Below, one piece after another: positions 33,181-43,800 of a stretch of 64,000 nt of DNA. The notes below the pieces were generated by a model. That model did not search any database and was not told the DNA's origin. It saw only the letters and a list, made by a program, of their open reading frames with translations. The DNA comes from Paraspadella gotoi. Its lineage: Eukaryota; Chaetognatha. Both the position numbers and the translations under genes were made by a program. The stretch's first letter is position 1, and each line of letters starts with the position of its first letter. The stretch lies in assembly GCA_051294375.1 (NCBI GenBank), contig CM119266.1, forward strand, positions 12,499,705-12,563,704, written 5' to 3'.

Positions 33181-33960
33181 TGCATATTGAGAAACAGTAC
33201 AGAATCAAATGAGAGTTTGTTAGTTCGTCTGTTTATTCCACTATGCAATTTACATTCTACCCCCAAGCCGCAGCCACTTTTTANNNNNNNNNNNNNNNNN
33301 NNNNNNNNNNNNNNNNNNNNNNNNNNNNNNNNNNNNNNNNNNNNNNNNNNNNNNNNNNNNNNNNNNNNNNNNNNNNNNNNNNNGCCCCCTCTACGTGGTG
33401 TTTTCGGGTGGGTCGAGCGTACAGTAGTTGTTGTTGGTTGTGTGCATTCGTATACGCACGCTCATACCACGTCCTTCCTTTTTTTCCTCACTTTTGTTTA
33501 GCTCCCACGCCCCATCTCCCAACCCCACTCCTCCGCTCCCACACTACTATCCAAACACACCACAATCGCCCACTGAAATTTTCTCCTTAAGAACAACGCA
33601 CTTCATCTACTCTCCCCATCCCCCACCCCGACACCACTCTCAACCAGCCTACCGCCTCCTCCATTCATCAGGAGTCTCCTCGTCGCGTCCTGAGATACGC
33701 CGGAGCCAAGGAGGTTCCCTCCAGAAACGAAAGAGAAAACACGGCTGCTTGTTTGCACCATAGGAAAACACGCGAGCGTCACCGAAAATCTCTCATCCGA
33801 AAACCGGACAACACCGCTCACGCACCACCCACCGCCAATCCAGCTAACACTACACACTAGCCCAGCGACAAAGTCGACTTAGACCCGGCATTTTTCGCCC
33901 CCCGCTACGTCCGCAACACTTCAATCGCCGCCTCAGCAACACCCTCCACGTCTCCCCTTC

Positions 33961-34304
33961 TCAGTTGTAACTCGCTCCGTAGAGCGAACTCCACAATGAC
34001 GGCGATGGCAACCAGCGGCGCCGGCGCGCGCTACTGGGCAGGACGACGCGCACGAAGGGCTGAGGCCGCTGTCCGGACGCCGCAGGATAGGTCGGCATGT
34101 CGCACGCTGCAGCAACGTCTTTCAAGATCTGAATCGGTGTCGCTCGGTGCGCAAACCCCTCGCTCACGAGAACGCACTTCGCGCCCTGACGCGGGGCGAC
34201 CACATCCTATCTACCCACACCCTTCTACCACCACACATCCCAGCAGCCATACTCGTACAACCTCCCCTTCCTACGATCTGGTCCCTCCCACTTCTTCCGC
34301 TTAG
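33961..34304. CDS. GC-rich region open on both strands (unassigned)
   Basis: On the plus strand an ATG at 33996 (CACAATGACG) opens MTAMATSGAGARYWAGRR and runs to 34304. On the minus strand the interval 34203-33961 reads KCVLVSEGFAHRATPIQI, then LKDVAAACDMPTYPAASG, a more domain-like composition with regular codons. Only one can be genuine, if either. I cannot assign a family. The CpG density suggests a promoter or exon; the plus-strand exons at 34615 onward favour the plus strand. Confidence 0.3.
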
Positions 34305-34614
34305 CCCAGCTCCCGAGATACACCCGCGCGACCTCCGGTCCACAGCGCATGGGACCTCCCGACCGCGCTGTTCTCCATGTGGAGAAACACGAGTCTACCC
34401 AGCTCTCGCCGTCTCACCCCAGCCGCGTCGTTCTCACCAAAGAGAAACTCGGCATGACCCGGGTTAATCAGCGTTCCTTACAATAAAGTTTGGAGAAGCA
34501 GGATCGACGCATTGATTGTAAGATTTTCCACGAAATTGGGGAACGAGGGCAATTATCTGATGATTCTGTATTATTTTATGTATGTATTCACACCAACACT
34601 CTGTTCCCACCTAG

Positions 34615-34714
34615 GCTCGTTAGAAAATCATCCAGAAAATCTTTGTCTCGTGTTATTGCGCGTCGAAGAAAAATTGCGAGAACCGTCGCCGAGATGCTTT
34701 GGTCATCATGCACG
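34615..34714 (+). CDS. candidate exon, plus-strand gene (unassigned)
   Basis: The acceptor ACACTCTGTTCCCACCTAG ends at 34614 and the donor is GCACG/GTAGTT (GT at 34715-34716). The 100 bp are open in two frames. One reads SLENHPENLCLVLLRVEEKL then REPSPRCFGHHA; the other reads LVRKSSRKSLSRVIARRRKI then ARTVAEMLWSSCT. Each joins in phase to the exon at 34785, so the frame cannot be chosen without RNA or homology. The splice sites themselves are good. Confidence 0.45.
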
Positions 34715-34784
34715 GTAGTTTGCCCCCTACGCGTCGTTTTATTATCTTAAGTGATATGAAAATTTGTTTAATGTTTTATTGCAG

Positions 34785-34920
34785 AAAAACTTCGTCGGCA
34801 AGCCCGCGAATGCGAGAAGACGAATCTTTAGCGAAACGACTGCTCATCTTAACCTGGCGAATATGTCCCCACTCGTCCACAGACGCGTTCCTTCGGCAGC
34901 GTCGCTTATCATCTAGATAG
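34785..34920 (+). CDS. candidate terminal exon following 34615-34714
   Basis: After a 70-bp intron, the acceptor TTTAATGTTTTATTGCAG ends at 34784. In one frame the exon reads KNFVGKPANARRRIFSETT, AHLNLANMSPLVHRRVPS, AASLII and stops at 34914-34916. In the other it reads KTSSASPRMREDESLAKRLL and stops at 34918-34920. I slightly favour the first, since its codons follow the local pattern. Function unknown. Confidence 0.4.
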
Positions 34921-34991
34921 CTGTTGGATTGAAATTTACGTTTTTTACCTATTAATAATGTGAATCAGTTATTCCTTTGACTCATTTACAG

Positions 34992-35114
34992 CGGCTTAGA
35001 ACGATGACGGCCGTCTGATAGAAGAGGCGTATGGTCAGCTCGGCGGCTCTGGCGCTCTTTGACTTGCACTTCTGACCTGGGCCGCCGGGGTTACAACTTG
35101 CGACCGCTAAACGG
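34992..35114 (+). promoter_or_regulatory. probable 5' untranslated exon
   Basis: Acceptor TTCCTTTGACTCATTTACAG ends at 34991 and the donor is AACGG/GTAGGT (GT at 35115). All three plus frames contain a stop, as expected for a leader exon placed upstream of the ATG exon at 35207. The minus strand is open here too (SCNPGGPGQKCKSKS), with weaker splice sites. Confidence 0.45.
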
Positions 35115-35206
35115 GTAGGTTCTCAGGCTCGTTTTCTTGAAGCTTAAATTGAAAGATTGGTTAGATCGTACTCCCTACGAATTGTTGTTTTCTTTTGGCT
35201 TTTCAG

Positions 35207-35311
35207 ATTCCGTAATATCTGGTTTGTCTCCTATTGTCGAGGAGTAGATCACGAAGGCAATGGGTCGGAAGGAGCCTGGCAGAAGCCTGGCCATTGATGA
35301 TCCCCTTGCGG
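35207..35311 (+). CDS. candidate start exon MGRKEPGRSLAIDDPLA
   Basis: The acceptor TTGTTTTCTTTTGGCTTTTCAG (ends 35206) and the donor TTGCGG/GTGAGT (GT at 35312) are both close to consensus. The exon begins with untranslated sequence; the ATG at 35260 in GGCAATGGG opens 17 codons plus one base. Together with the leader exon at 34992-35114 this is a credible 5' end of a gene. Read without splicing, the frame would add 26 codons and stop at 35389-35391. Confidence 0.5.
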
Positions 35312-35361
35312 GTGAGTTCGGATCCTCATTACCCTTTTCAATGACTCGCGGCTTCCTTCAG

Positions 35362-35609
35362 CTTGGCTCGCACAGCGCCGACGCCCACTGACCCCTGCGA
35401 GAGGCCCTCCACCAGATGATCGGTCCGGTCCGATGTGGCCCGCGTCCGCCCCGCGCCTCTACTCGCGCCCCCTGGTGACTCGTGTCCCACCGTCCCGCTC
35501 CCCCCCCCCAGCTGCTCGTCTCTCTCTCGTCTGCTCTCCTTCGTCTCTCGATCCTTTTCTCGTCTCTTCCTCTCTCTCTCTCGCAAAAAAAAGGGATTGC
35601 TCGAGTTAG
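35362..35609 (+). CDS. candidate second coding exon (unassigned)
   Basis: Acceptor GCGGCTTCCTTCAG ends at 35361, only 50 bp after the previous donor, so the intron would be minimal. The phase fits (G plus CT gives Ala): AWLAQRRRPLTPARGPPP, DDRSGPMWPASAPRLYSR, then Ser/Leu-rich sequence from CT-rich DNA to a stop at 35607-35609. A CCCTG/GTGACT donor at 35474 would end the exon before the CT-rich part. On the opposite strand 35586-35338 also stays open (LVEGLSQGSVGVGAVRAKL). Confidence 0.35.
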
Positions 35610-36149
35610 AACCGCAATTATTTCTCTTCCAATCTTTCCATCCTTTGGGTTAGTTTCTCCACGCGGACAGTATTTTCTCGGAAATGGTCCAAATTCCTCT
35701 CTCTTTTTGCAATCTCTCTCTTTTCGACTCTTTCTCCGCTCCTCCTCGTCTTCTCTTCCCCTCCACCATCTTCCCCCCCTCCCGCTTTTAAAAATATTTC
35801 CTTTAACATCCTTCTTTTAAAAATTAAGATAATAATCAAGTGACGTCGCGAGAATCGAAGAGGATCGCGCGTCGACTAACGCCGAGTCTCAAAGCCTCGC
35901 GTCCCGTTTAATTCTCCTCGGCGATCGTTGACCCTCATTCTCTTCCCTCCCCCACCCACTCTTCTTCCACACCCCACAAATCGCGACGCGTGGCAGATCG
36001 ATGCGCGTGAAATCTTCCTTCCGCTACCCCTTTCCAGAGCCCCTCATCCTCGGCCCCTACTCTTCTTCTCGTTCCAGTTTCCGGAAGTCGTTTCCGGCTC
36101 AACGTATTTCGTCTGTCCTTCGCTAATTACCAAGTCGGGTTAATTTCGG

Positions 36150-36440
36150 CGTCCCACATATTCGGCGGCGACGCCGCCGGCGCTGGCGCTGCTGGGGGCG
36201 ACCGCCAGCCCCGTTGTCGACTTCGGCGACATATACGGCGATGGCGAAAAAGGCGGTGACCGATCGCGCCTCAACAGCGTCGGCAGCGGCTGCAGCGGCG
36301 GCGGGGCGGCGGCAGGCTTCGTTTCAATTTTCTCCTCCGTTCGGTAGGGGCGGCCCCTTCGTCTTACTTTATGGTGCCTTTTGTTTCGGTTTCCGGCGCC
36401 GGGGAAACGAAAAAATTTCGCCGGGCGCGATCGGACAGAT
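36150..36440. promoter_or_regulatory. CpG-rich island
   Basis: GCCG and GGCGGC-rich DNA with very many CpG dinucleotides in a generally AT-rich neighbourhood, including the palindromic GGCGGCGACGCCGCC near 36165. It surrounds the ATG at 36241 and may be a promoter or first-exon region. Confidence 0.5.
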
Positions 36441-36465
36441 TTGCTTTCTATTTACGATTTTTTAG
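36241..36465 (+). CDS. candidate first exon in CpG island, Ala-rich N-terminus
   Basis: ATG at 36241 in CGGCGATGGCG (G at -3 and +4) opens MAKKAVTDRASTASAAAAAA, GRRQASFQFSPPF and then continues to 36465. A TTCG/GTAGGG donor at 36343 gives 34 codons plus one base; that phase fits one frame of the acceptor at 37443 (KTEIGSVFVFVEYRTAIY). A different plus frame (SAATPPALALLGATASPV, VDFGDIYGDGEKGGDRSR) is equally open and would join in phase with the microexon at 37563. The frame is therefore unresolved. Confidence 0.35.
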   Translation: MAKKAVTDRASTASAAAAAAAGRRQASFQFSPPFGRGGPFVLLYGAFCFGFRRRGNEKISPGAIGQICFLFTIF

Positions 36466-36968
36466 CCACAGCGAGCAACATTCTCGGGCACGATTATGAT
36501 TTAGAAAGAAGATTTTTTAGTGGTTTAGCGAAATGGCTAACACTCACTTTGATAGCAAATTATTCTAAACTTTTAAAAATTCAAATCGATGAATGGTGGA
36601 TTTTATTTTATTGAGTATACTTTTTGAACATTCATATATATATATTTTTTTTTTTAGAAGCCATTTCCGAAACGTTGCTTCATCTTCCCCAGCTGAACGA
36701 AATTCCAAACACTCCTTACTAGTTGCAAGTCATACAGGATCAAAAAACAATTCCTAGAGAAACAAACAAAAGATAACAATTTCTCCGTCGCGCCATCTTT
36801 CGCCTTCCGCCGCCACCCCGCCGATTCAACGCGTCTCCCCGTCGAGGGCGAAAAAAAAAAAAGAAAAAATCGTGCGCAAACAAAAAAAAGGGAGAAACGT
36901 CTCTGGCGAATCGGTCCCACATAAAAACTAAGTGTCTAAACTTTAGGGACGTTTTTCTATTTTTTAAG

Positions 36969-37109
36969 GAAAAAAATGGAAACGCTGCACGAGCTGAGGA
37001 TGACGACGATGACGGCGACGACGACAGAGATGACGTTTGTGATGACAATAATGTCATAAACCTAGGAGAACGGCATCTCCTCACGAGGAAAGTGACAAAT
37101 GACAAGTGA
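36969..37109 (+). CDS. candidate acidic exon, 46 codons (unassigned)
   Basis: After a T-rich AAG acceptor (ends 36968) the frame reads EKNGNAARAEDDDDDGDDD, RDDVCDDNNVINLGERHL, LTRKVTNDK and stops at 37107-37109. An ATG in another frame (METLHELRM) is also open. The acidic part comes from a GAC-rich tract, which weakens the case. Confidence 0.22.
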   Translation, partial: EKNGNAARAEDDDDDGDDDRDDVCDDNNVINLGERHLLTRKVTNDK

Positions 37110-37226
37110 CAAGAAAAAAGGAGAACATATGGTCATAATGATTTTTTTTTATAATGATATCCATTACGGTTATCGTTAACCGGTGATAACAGAAAGCCAG
37201 TGACAGAGTGACAAAATAAATGGAGA

Positions 37227-37236
37227 TACTAACGAC

Positions 37237-37274
<38 letters not shown>

Positions 37275-37285
37275 CGGCGAAGATA
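37227..37285. repeat. (GAC)n trinucleotide tract
   Basis: About 18 GAC/ACG units with a few GGC variants, plus strand. Confidence 0.9.
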
Positions 37286-37442
37286 AAGTATTTTAAATAT
37301 AACGACGACGTCGGCGACGACGACGACTTCAACCGCGGCGCCGTCTTTCGTCTAATTTCTTCAGATTTATTTTTCTTCGTCGCCATGGAAACGAAAACGT
37401 GCGGATGAAGAAACTTGGTTTTTTTTTTCTTTTCAATTGCAG

Positions 37443-37574
37443 CGAAAACAGAAATTGGTAGCGTTTTTGTCTTCGTTGAGTACCGCACCGCGATATATGC
37501 TTAATATATTGGTTGACGGTTGTACTATTAAAAAACAGTTTAAGTATTTTTTCTCTGACCAGTCAGGTTCTTAA
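37443..37574 (+). CDS. candidate exon, 43 codons to a stop (unassigned)
   Basis: The acceptor is a long T-rich tract ending TTTTCAATTGCAG at 37442. In phase 0 the frame reads RKQKLVAFLSSLSTAPRYM, LNILVDGCTIKKQFKYFF, SDQSGS and a TAA. Two bases later another frame gives KTEIGSVFVFVEYRTAIYA and stops earlier. The exon overlaps the start of the microexon at 37563, so one of the two calls uses an alternative acceptor. Confidence 0.35.
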   Translation, partial: RKQKLVAFLSSLSTAPRYMLNILVDGCTIKKQFKYFFSDQSGS

Positions 37575-37595
37575 ATTACCCACCTCCATCGTTCG
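37563..37595 (+). CDS. candidate 33-bp microexon
   Basis: A strong acceptor (AAGTATTTTTTCTCTGACCAG ends at 37562) and an excellent donor (GTTCG/GTAAGTTCG, GT at 37596) enclose 33 bp. Only one frame is open: QVLKLPTSIV with one leading and two trailing bases. The trailing CG joined to the G that opens the exon at 38602 gives Arg and keeps the frame open. Confidence 0.45.
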
Positions 37596-37929
37596 GTAAG
37601 TTCGACCTCGACAATTCCCCTTCGTTTGAGCGAGACGGCGACGACAACGACGACAACGACGACGATGATGATGATTATAATGGTTCCCTCGCATCGACGG
37701 GCGAGAGGCCGTTTTCGGCCGCCAGAGGGACAAATGGGAAAAATAAAGAACGGTTTTTTTCTCTCTCTTTTTTTTTAGGCTGCTCTTTTTTTCAGAGTAT
37801 CATTTATTTTTTTTTTTTTTGTTTTTTGGAATTGATTTTGATTTAATTTTCAGTTTTTAAATTTTTTAAAATCAAATTATAGCGAGAAAAGCTTTTGGTT
37901 GTAGTATTTTTAGGCTCGTATTACGATAA

Positions 37930-38600
37930 TTCTGAAAAAAAAAACTGCTTCGATAAGAAAGGAATTTTTTTTAAATGGAAAAAGGGAAGAGAATTTCTTC
38001 CTTTCTAAAATGGAGACGAAAAGAGATTTTCCCCTTTTAAAATAGAAAATAGAGAAAGCATTTTCTCACTTCTTGCAAACGGAAAAAAGAAAGGGGATTT
38101 TCATTTTAAAACGAAAGAAAATAGGAAAATAGAGAAGACATTTTTTCCTTTTGAAACAAAAACAAAGGGGGATTCTCATAAACGCAAAAGAAATAGAGAA
38201 AATAGAGAAGGACATTTTTCCCTTTTGAAACAAAAAACAAAGGGGGATTTCTCATTTTTTTTAAACGGAAAGAAAATAGAAAATAGAGAGAAGACCATTT
38301 TCTCCTTTTTGAAACAAAAAAGGAAAGTGTGGGATTTCTCATTTAAAACGATAAGAAAATAGAAAATAGAGAAGACATTTTCTCCTTTTGAAACAAAAAA
38401 AAACCAAAGGGGATTTCTATTTAAAACTGAAAGAAGGAAAAAAAAAAACTTATTTCTTTTTAAAAGGAAGAAAGAAAATGGCAGATTTCTCCTTTAAAAC
38501 TGGAAGAAGGAGAAATTTCCTAAATAGAAAAAAGAAAAGGAGAGATTGTAGTTCCCCCTTAAGAATAGAAGAAAAGGAAGATAAAATTTCTCATTTTACA
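37930..38600. repeat. A/G-rich minisatellite, period about 78 bp
   Basis: Five good units start near 38044, 38122, 38198, 38279 and 38361. Each contains AAAATAGAGAAGACATTTT, CTCCTTTTGAAAC and GGGGATTTCTCATTT-like blocks. Degenerate copies extend on both sides. It lies within the putative intron between the microexon and the exon at 38602. Confidence 0.85.
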
Positions 38601-38601
38601 G

Positions 38602-38767
38602 GAAGGAAGCATCGCGCATCGTTGGCGACATAAAGATCGAAACGAGAGAAGACGAGCTTGAATACGGCGACCCATTTGTCCTCTTTGTGAATTTCGATGA
38701 ACGATGGGGCGATGGGCGGGGAAAGAGGAACATCGCAACGCAAACAACAAGCAGACAAAACGAGTGA
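38602..38767 (+). CDS. candidate C-terminal exon, 54 codons (unassigned)
   Basis: Acceptor AAATTTCTCATTTTACAG ends at 38601. Only one plus frame is open: KEASRIVGDIKIETREDEL, EYGDPFVLFVNFDERWGD, GRGKRNIATQTTSRQNE, then TGA at 38765-38767. An AAG/GTAATT donor lies two bases beyond the stop. The composition is mixed and protein-like, with hydrophobic DPFVLFVNF inside an acidic stretch. Phase agrees with the microexon at 37563. This is one of the most convincing individual exons in the window; I recognise no family. Confidence 0.5.
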
Positions 38768-38769
38768 AG

Positions 38770-39171
38770 GTAATTTTAAATGGTTATTCTTTTACTTTTT
38801 CAACCTAACGAATTCTTAATTAGTTAGCTGCGTAAGTGCATTTTTCCGTTCTTTTATTATTTATTTAGGGATGTATAAATGTAAATTATTCCATTCCCAT
38901 TCCCAAAATGCAGTTATTAATATAATGATAAAGCTAAAAAAATTTAAGAATGCAAAATATATATATTATATTTATAGATTATAAATTAAAAAGCGCGTAA
39001 ATCTTTCATTAAAATATAAAAAATAAAAAAATAAAAAATTAGTGAAACAAGTAATTTGAAAAATTTTCATAATATTCTTTCGAATCACCAAACGCCATCT
39101 CATTTTTTCCCCACGACTATCATCTCTCTCTCTTCTTTGATCCTTTCTCTCTCTCTCTCTCTCTCCTCTCT

Positions 39172-39226
<55 letters not shown>

Positions 39227-39960
39227 GTTTCCGTCAACGGATTTTCTCATTAATCATCTCACCGGTTTATCTTTCGACTTCGCCTCCGTGAATGACAAGA
39301 GAGACGCTTTAAATCACCAGTGACGTCGCGCGGTGATGTCACCGACGACCCAGTTAGCGGTGAGTGATGCCTGGCGTGCGAATGCTGAGAGGTGAGACTT
39401 TTAAGGACAAAGGAATCTTTTTAATTTTTTTTGGTCGTGTTTTTTTTCAGGTTTAACATCACGCGCCTCCGCTTTTTTTCCGCGGATGCGCATGCGTTCT
39501 CGTTTTCTCTCTACTGATTTCGTTGGCAGCTGTCTTTAACTCTTCCCCGGCTCAATTTAATCATCCAGTTTTCTTTTTTCTACTTCCAATTTTCGTTTTC
39601 TAATCCGCGTCACACCGACCGATTTTTCTTGTTGTTTTGTTATTTTCTTAGTTGTTGTTGTTTTTTAATTACTTCCTACAAATAGTTATCTCAACTTGCA
39701 TCTCTCATCCTAATTAAAAACTTTTTTTTTAAATTAAGTTTTCGTTTTAATGCCACGATCGTTTATGATTATTGTTTTTATTTACAATCATTCCCTGTTT
39801 TGCTTTTGAGTTTTTCCAGATGATTAGTTTCTCTTTTTTTCCTTCTTTTTGCTTCATCCTCCGTAGAACGGTTTATAAATCATAAACAGAGATAATATTT
39901 TTTTCTGTTTAGTTTAGACTTCTGTTTAGACTTTACTGAATCAATTTTCTACTGCTACTA
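38770..39960. other. AT-rich sequence and CT repeats, no supported gene
   Basis: A CT tract lies at 39119-39226. A GC-rich patch near 39310-39385 (GTGACGTCGCGCGGTGATG) carries CRE-like half sites. No frame is supported. Confidence 0.5.
39119..39226. repeat. interrupted (CT)n microsatellite
   Basis: Broken by TTCT and CTCCTC at five or more places. Confidence 0.93.
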
Positions 39961-40134
39961 ATGTCTATCTTCCTCTACTCTCTCTCTCTCTCCTCTCATC
40001 TCTCTTCCTCTCTCTCCTCTCGTCTCATCTATCCTGCTCCTCCCCTCTCTCGCTCTACTCTCGCCCCCCTCTCTCTCTGCTCTCCCAATTTTTTTTCTCA
40101 CATTTTTTTTCTCGTTCAATTTTCTCTATCGCTC

Positions 40135-40281
40135 TCAATCTCCCGATACATTTCCTCCGTCAACTTCGTCGTCGACTTCATCCTCGTGATTATCCTCGTC
40201 AGCATCTTCGAAATTGACGTCTTCGTCGTCGTCGTCGTCGTCATTGTCGTCGTCGTCTTTTTCATCGTCATAACCCCAAAA
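40135..40281 (-). CDS. candidate acidic C-terminus over a GTC tract (unassigned)
   Basis: The minus strand reads WGYDDEKDDDDN, further Asp, EDVNFEDADEDNHEDEVDD, EVDGGNVSGD and a stop at 40137-40135. The plus strand instead reads a Val-rich, membrane-like run (VNFVVDFILVIILVSIFEI). Two good plus-strand donors follow (GAG/GTAAGC at 40406 and GAG/GTAAGA at 40441), which argue for plus-strand transcription. The strand is unresolved. Confidence 0.22.
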   Translation of the reverse strand, partial: FWGYDDEKDDDDNDDDDDDEDVNFEDADEDNHEDEVDDEVDGGNVSGD

Positions 40282-40336
40282 AAGAAAGGGAAGAGAATGT
40301 GTTTTCGTCGCTCGGGAGAAAGTGAGGGGATTAAGG

Positions 40337-40368
<32 letters not shown>

Positions 40369-40410
40369 AGGGAGAGGAATAAACGAAAATCCCAGGAGAA
40401 AACGAGGTAA

Positions 40411-41413
40411 GCGAATCGCAAAAACATTGGACCGACTTTGAGGTAAGAAAATCTTAAAAACGTAGAGTAGAAAAAAAATGTTGTTGCTCTTTTTTTGTGT
40501 TCCGTTAATGCAACAAAGTATAGCTAATACAAACTTTATAATCAGCCTTTCAAATCTGTGATAATAATCCTGTTCTCAAATTTATTTTACGGCTTTAATT
40601 GTTAAAAATTGTTTCCAAACTTGTTATTTTCTTACATTCTAGAGTATATATTACATTTAACCTCCCGCTTGACATGATCCTTACGATCAAAGAATTTATC
40701 CGTTAATCGCTCAAGCTAATTATTAACTTTGATTAGTCTACTATATGAAGAAACAGACCTATAACCGATGCCGCGTTAGTTCAAGGATAAAAGAGACGCA
40801 TCGAGCGGCCGTTACAGAGCAGCGAATTATTCATCGGCCCCGCGCCAACCGTTAATCATGAGCGACTTTCGATTAATTAATCCAGAGTTACTGCGTCACT
40901 GGCGACTCCGTGTGCGAGACAAGGCGTTGGAGAGTTTGCGCTGTCTTTATCGTTGAAAATCGAGTTTTTGTACAAAACGAAGAAGCGATAATGAAGAGTT
41001 TGAATTTTTGCGGATAATTTTGATTGTTAAGCGTTCGTAACATTTGACGGTGAGAAAGTTGAACTTGTAAGTTGGAACGCATAAATCTTTATCTGAATAT
41101 AGAATTATATCGAGTCAAATAATGAAATATAAGTCGCGAAAAGGTTTTCAAATATTTATAAATGAGGAACAGAAAAAAAAAATTGTAACCAGAACGGGCG
41201 AAACTTTTTTATAATTGATTGTGAAATAGGACTGAATCTTATTCTCCTTCACTCAGTAAATTTAGGGGCGATCAAAAACAAAATATTGGCGTCCGGGTCA
41301 AATACTAAAATAAATTTTAAAAAAACCGTTCCAATCGCGACTGAGCGTCACTAAAAGATAGATTTCGGACGGTCAGTCGATCCATTCGCGGGTCCGTTCA
41401 TCTCACGTAAACC
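40411..41413. other. AT-rich sequence with one short frame
   Basis: An ATG at about 40857 opens MSDFRLINPELLRHWRLR, VRDKALESLRCLYR, a 32-codon frame with a mixed composition but no splice or context support. The rest shows nothing. Confidence 0.4.
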
Positions 41414-41836
41414 CTAAAAAAAATATCCAGTATAATTTTGAAAAAGGAAAAAAGACAGTCTTACGACGGAATTTATAATAACCACCGCGCCACCGGCCGA
41501 GCGTGTCCTCTCTTCGCTCCCACCCGGCATGTAAAATAAAAAAATTAAATTAAGCTGCCTTGTTAATTGGCAACCGCTCTCCTCGCGCGCCCCCTCGCCC
41601 CCCTCCACCCCCCTGCCGATCACCGCCGCCATCACTTTCCCTTTTTTGATCCCAATGAGGAGAGAAGGGATTCCAGAGCAAATTTCCGCGATTCCGGCGC
41701 AAAGGGTGATTAACATGAAATTAACGTAAATTCCAGGAGCGGCGGCGAAGGCGGCGGTGGCGGCGGCGGTGGCGGTGGTAGCGGTGGCGGCTTTTTTGGG
41801 TCTCGATGACTTCGAGGAAATAATTTGTAATCTCAA
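41414..41836 (-). CDS. unassigned minus-strand frame with hydrophobic segments, 140 codons
   Basis: Starting MRLQIISSKSSRPKKAAT, it passes through an Ala/Thr run encoded by a GCC/ACC repeat, then GIYVNFMLITLCAGIAEI and CSGIPSLLIGIKKGK, which would make a membrane helix with a positive flank. Two weaker hydrophobic stretches follow (LNLIFLFYM and AVVIINSVVRLSFFLF). The reverse strand of the repeat is Gly-rich. There is no splice evidence. It could be a small membrane protein or a chance frame. Confidence 0.25.
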   Translation of the reverse strand: MRLQIISSKSSRPKKAATATTATAAATAAFAAAPGIYVNFMLITLCAGIAEICSGIPSLLIGIKKGKVMAAVIGRGVEGGEGAREESGCQLTRQLNLIFLFYMPGGSEERTRSAGGAVVIINSVVRLSFFLFQNYTGYFF

Positions 41837-41908
41837 AAGGATTCCTATGACGGAAGCTCTGTCGGCATTTTTTTTTTAACAGGTTTACACTTTCGACGAT
41901 TCTTTAGT

Positions 41909-41984
41909 TAATTTAATTTAATTTAATTTAATTTAATTTAATTTAATTTAATTTAATTTAATTTAATTAATTTAATTTAATTTC
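41909..41984. repeat. (AATTT)n pentanucleotide microsatellite
   Basis: About 15 units with one AATTAATTT slip near 41965. Confidence 0.97.
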
Positions 41985-43200
<1,216 letters not shown>

Positions 43201-43215
43201 AGAGGACAAAGGAAG

Positions 43216-43288
43216 ACGACGACGACGACAACGACGACGACGGCGACGAAGACGACGACGGCGACGAAGACGACGACGACGAAGATAA
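43216..43288. repeat. (GAC)n trinucleotide tract with GGC and GAA variants
   Basis: In the Asp frame the plus strand continues beyond the tract as DEDKPNFPSLVV and stop. No splice signal was found. Confidence 0.9.
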
Positions 43289-43499
43289 GCCGAATTTTCC
43301 GTCTCTTGTCGTTTGATTCACAAACAGATTAATTTTTTTTTCGCTGATTCTTTTCGAATTTCCTTTCCCCTCTTCCTTCATCGTTTACCTATTCATTTTT
43401 TATATTTCCCTTATTGTTTAATTATATATATAATGGTGTTTAAATCTTTGACCGGGATTGACCTTCTTCAGTCGGAGTTTGTGGAATTTGTTATCATTC

Positions 43500-43800
43500 C
43501 CGTCGTCGTCGTCGTCGTCGTCCCTGTTTTCGTCTTATTTATCGTCGTCTTTGTCATTTTTCCAGTCTTGGCTATCCCACTTCCTTGTGATAAACTTCAT
43601 TTTAATGATATTTGTTGTCATTGTCTCGTGTTCGACATCGTTTTCATTCTGATTTATGCCTCCATACATTGTCTCTGCCTTTTTTCCCCGTTTTTTTCTT
43701 CTCTGTCTGTCTCGTCGTCGTCGTTGTCATCATCGTCGTCGTCGTCTTCCTCGTCGTCGTCGTCATCCTCGTCGTCGTCGTTATCGTCGTCGTATTTCTC
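43500..43800. repeat. pair of (GTC)n trinucleotide tracts
   Basis: Tracts at 43500-43555 and 43713-43798. On the minus strand the second reads as long Asp runs flanked by basic sequence. The Val-rich and Ser-rich plus frames here are its translations. Confidence 0.9.

Noticed and set aside
33990-34480. Possible hammerhead or stem-loop RNA near GTTCTCCATGTGGAGAAAC and GTTCTCACCAAAGAGAAAC
   Set aside because: The CTGATGA and GAAA core of a hammerhead is absent and the two hairpins are short.
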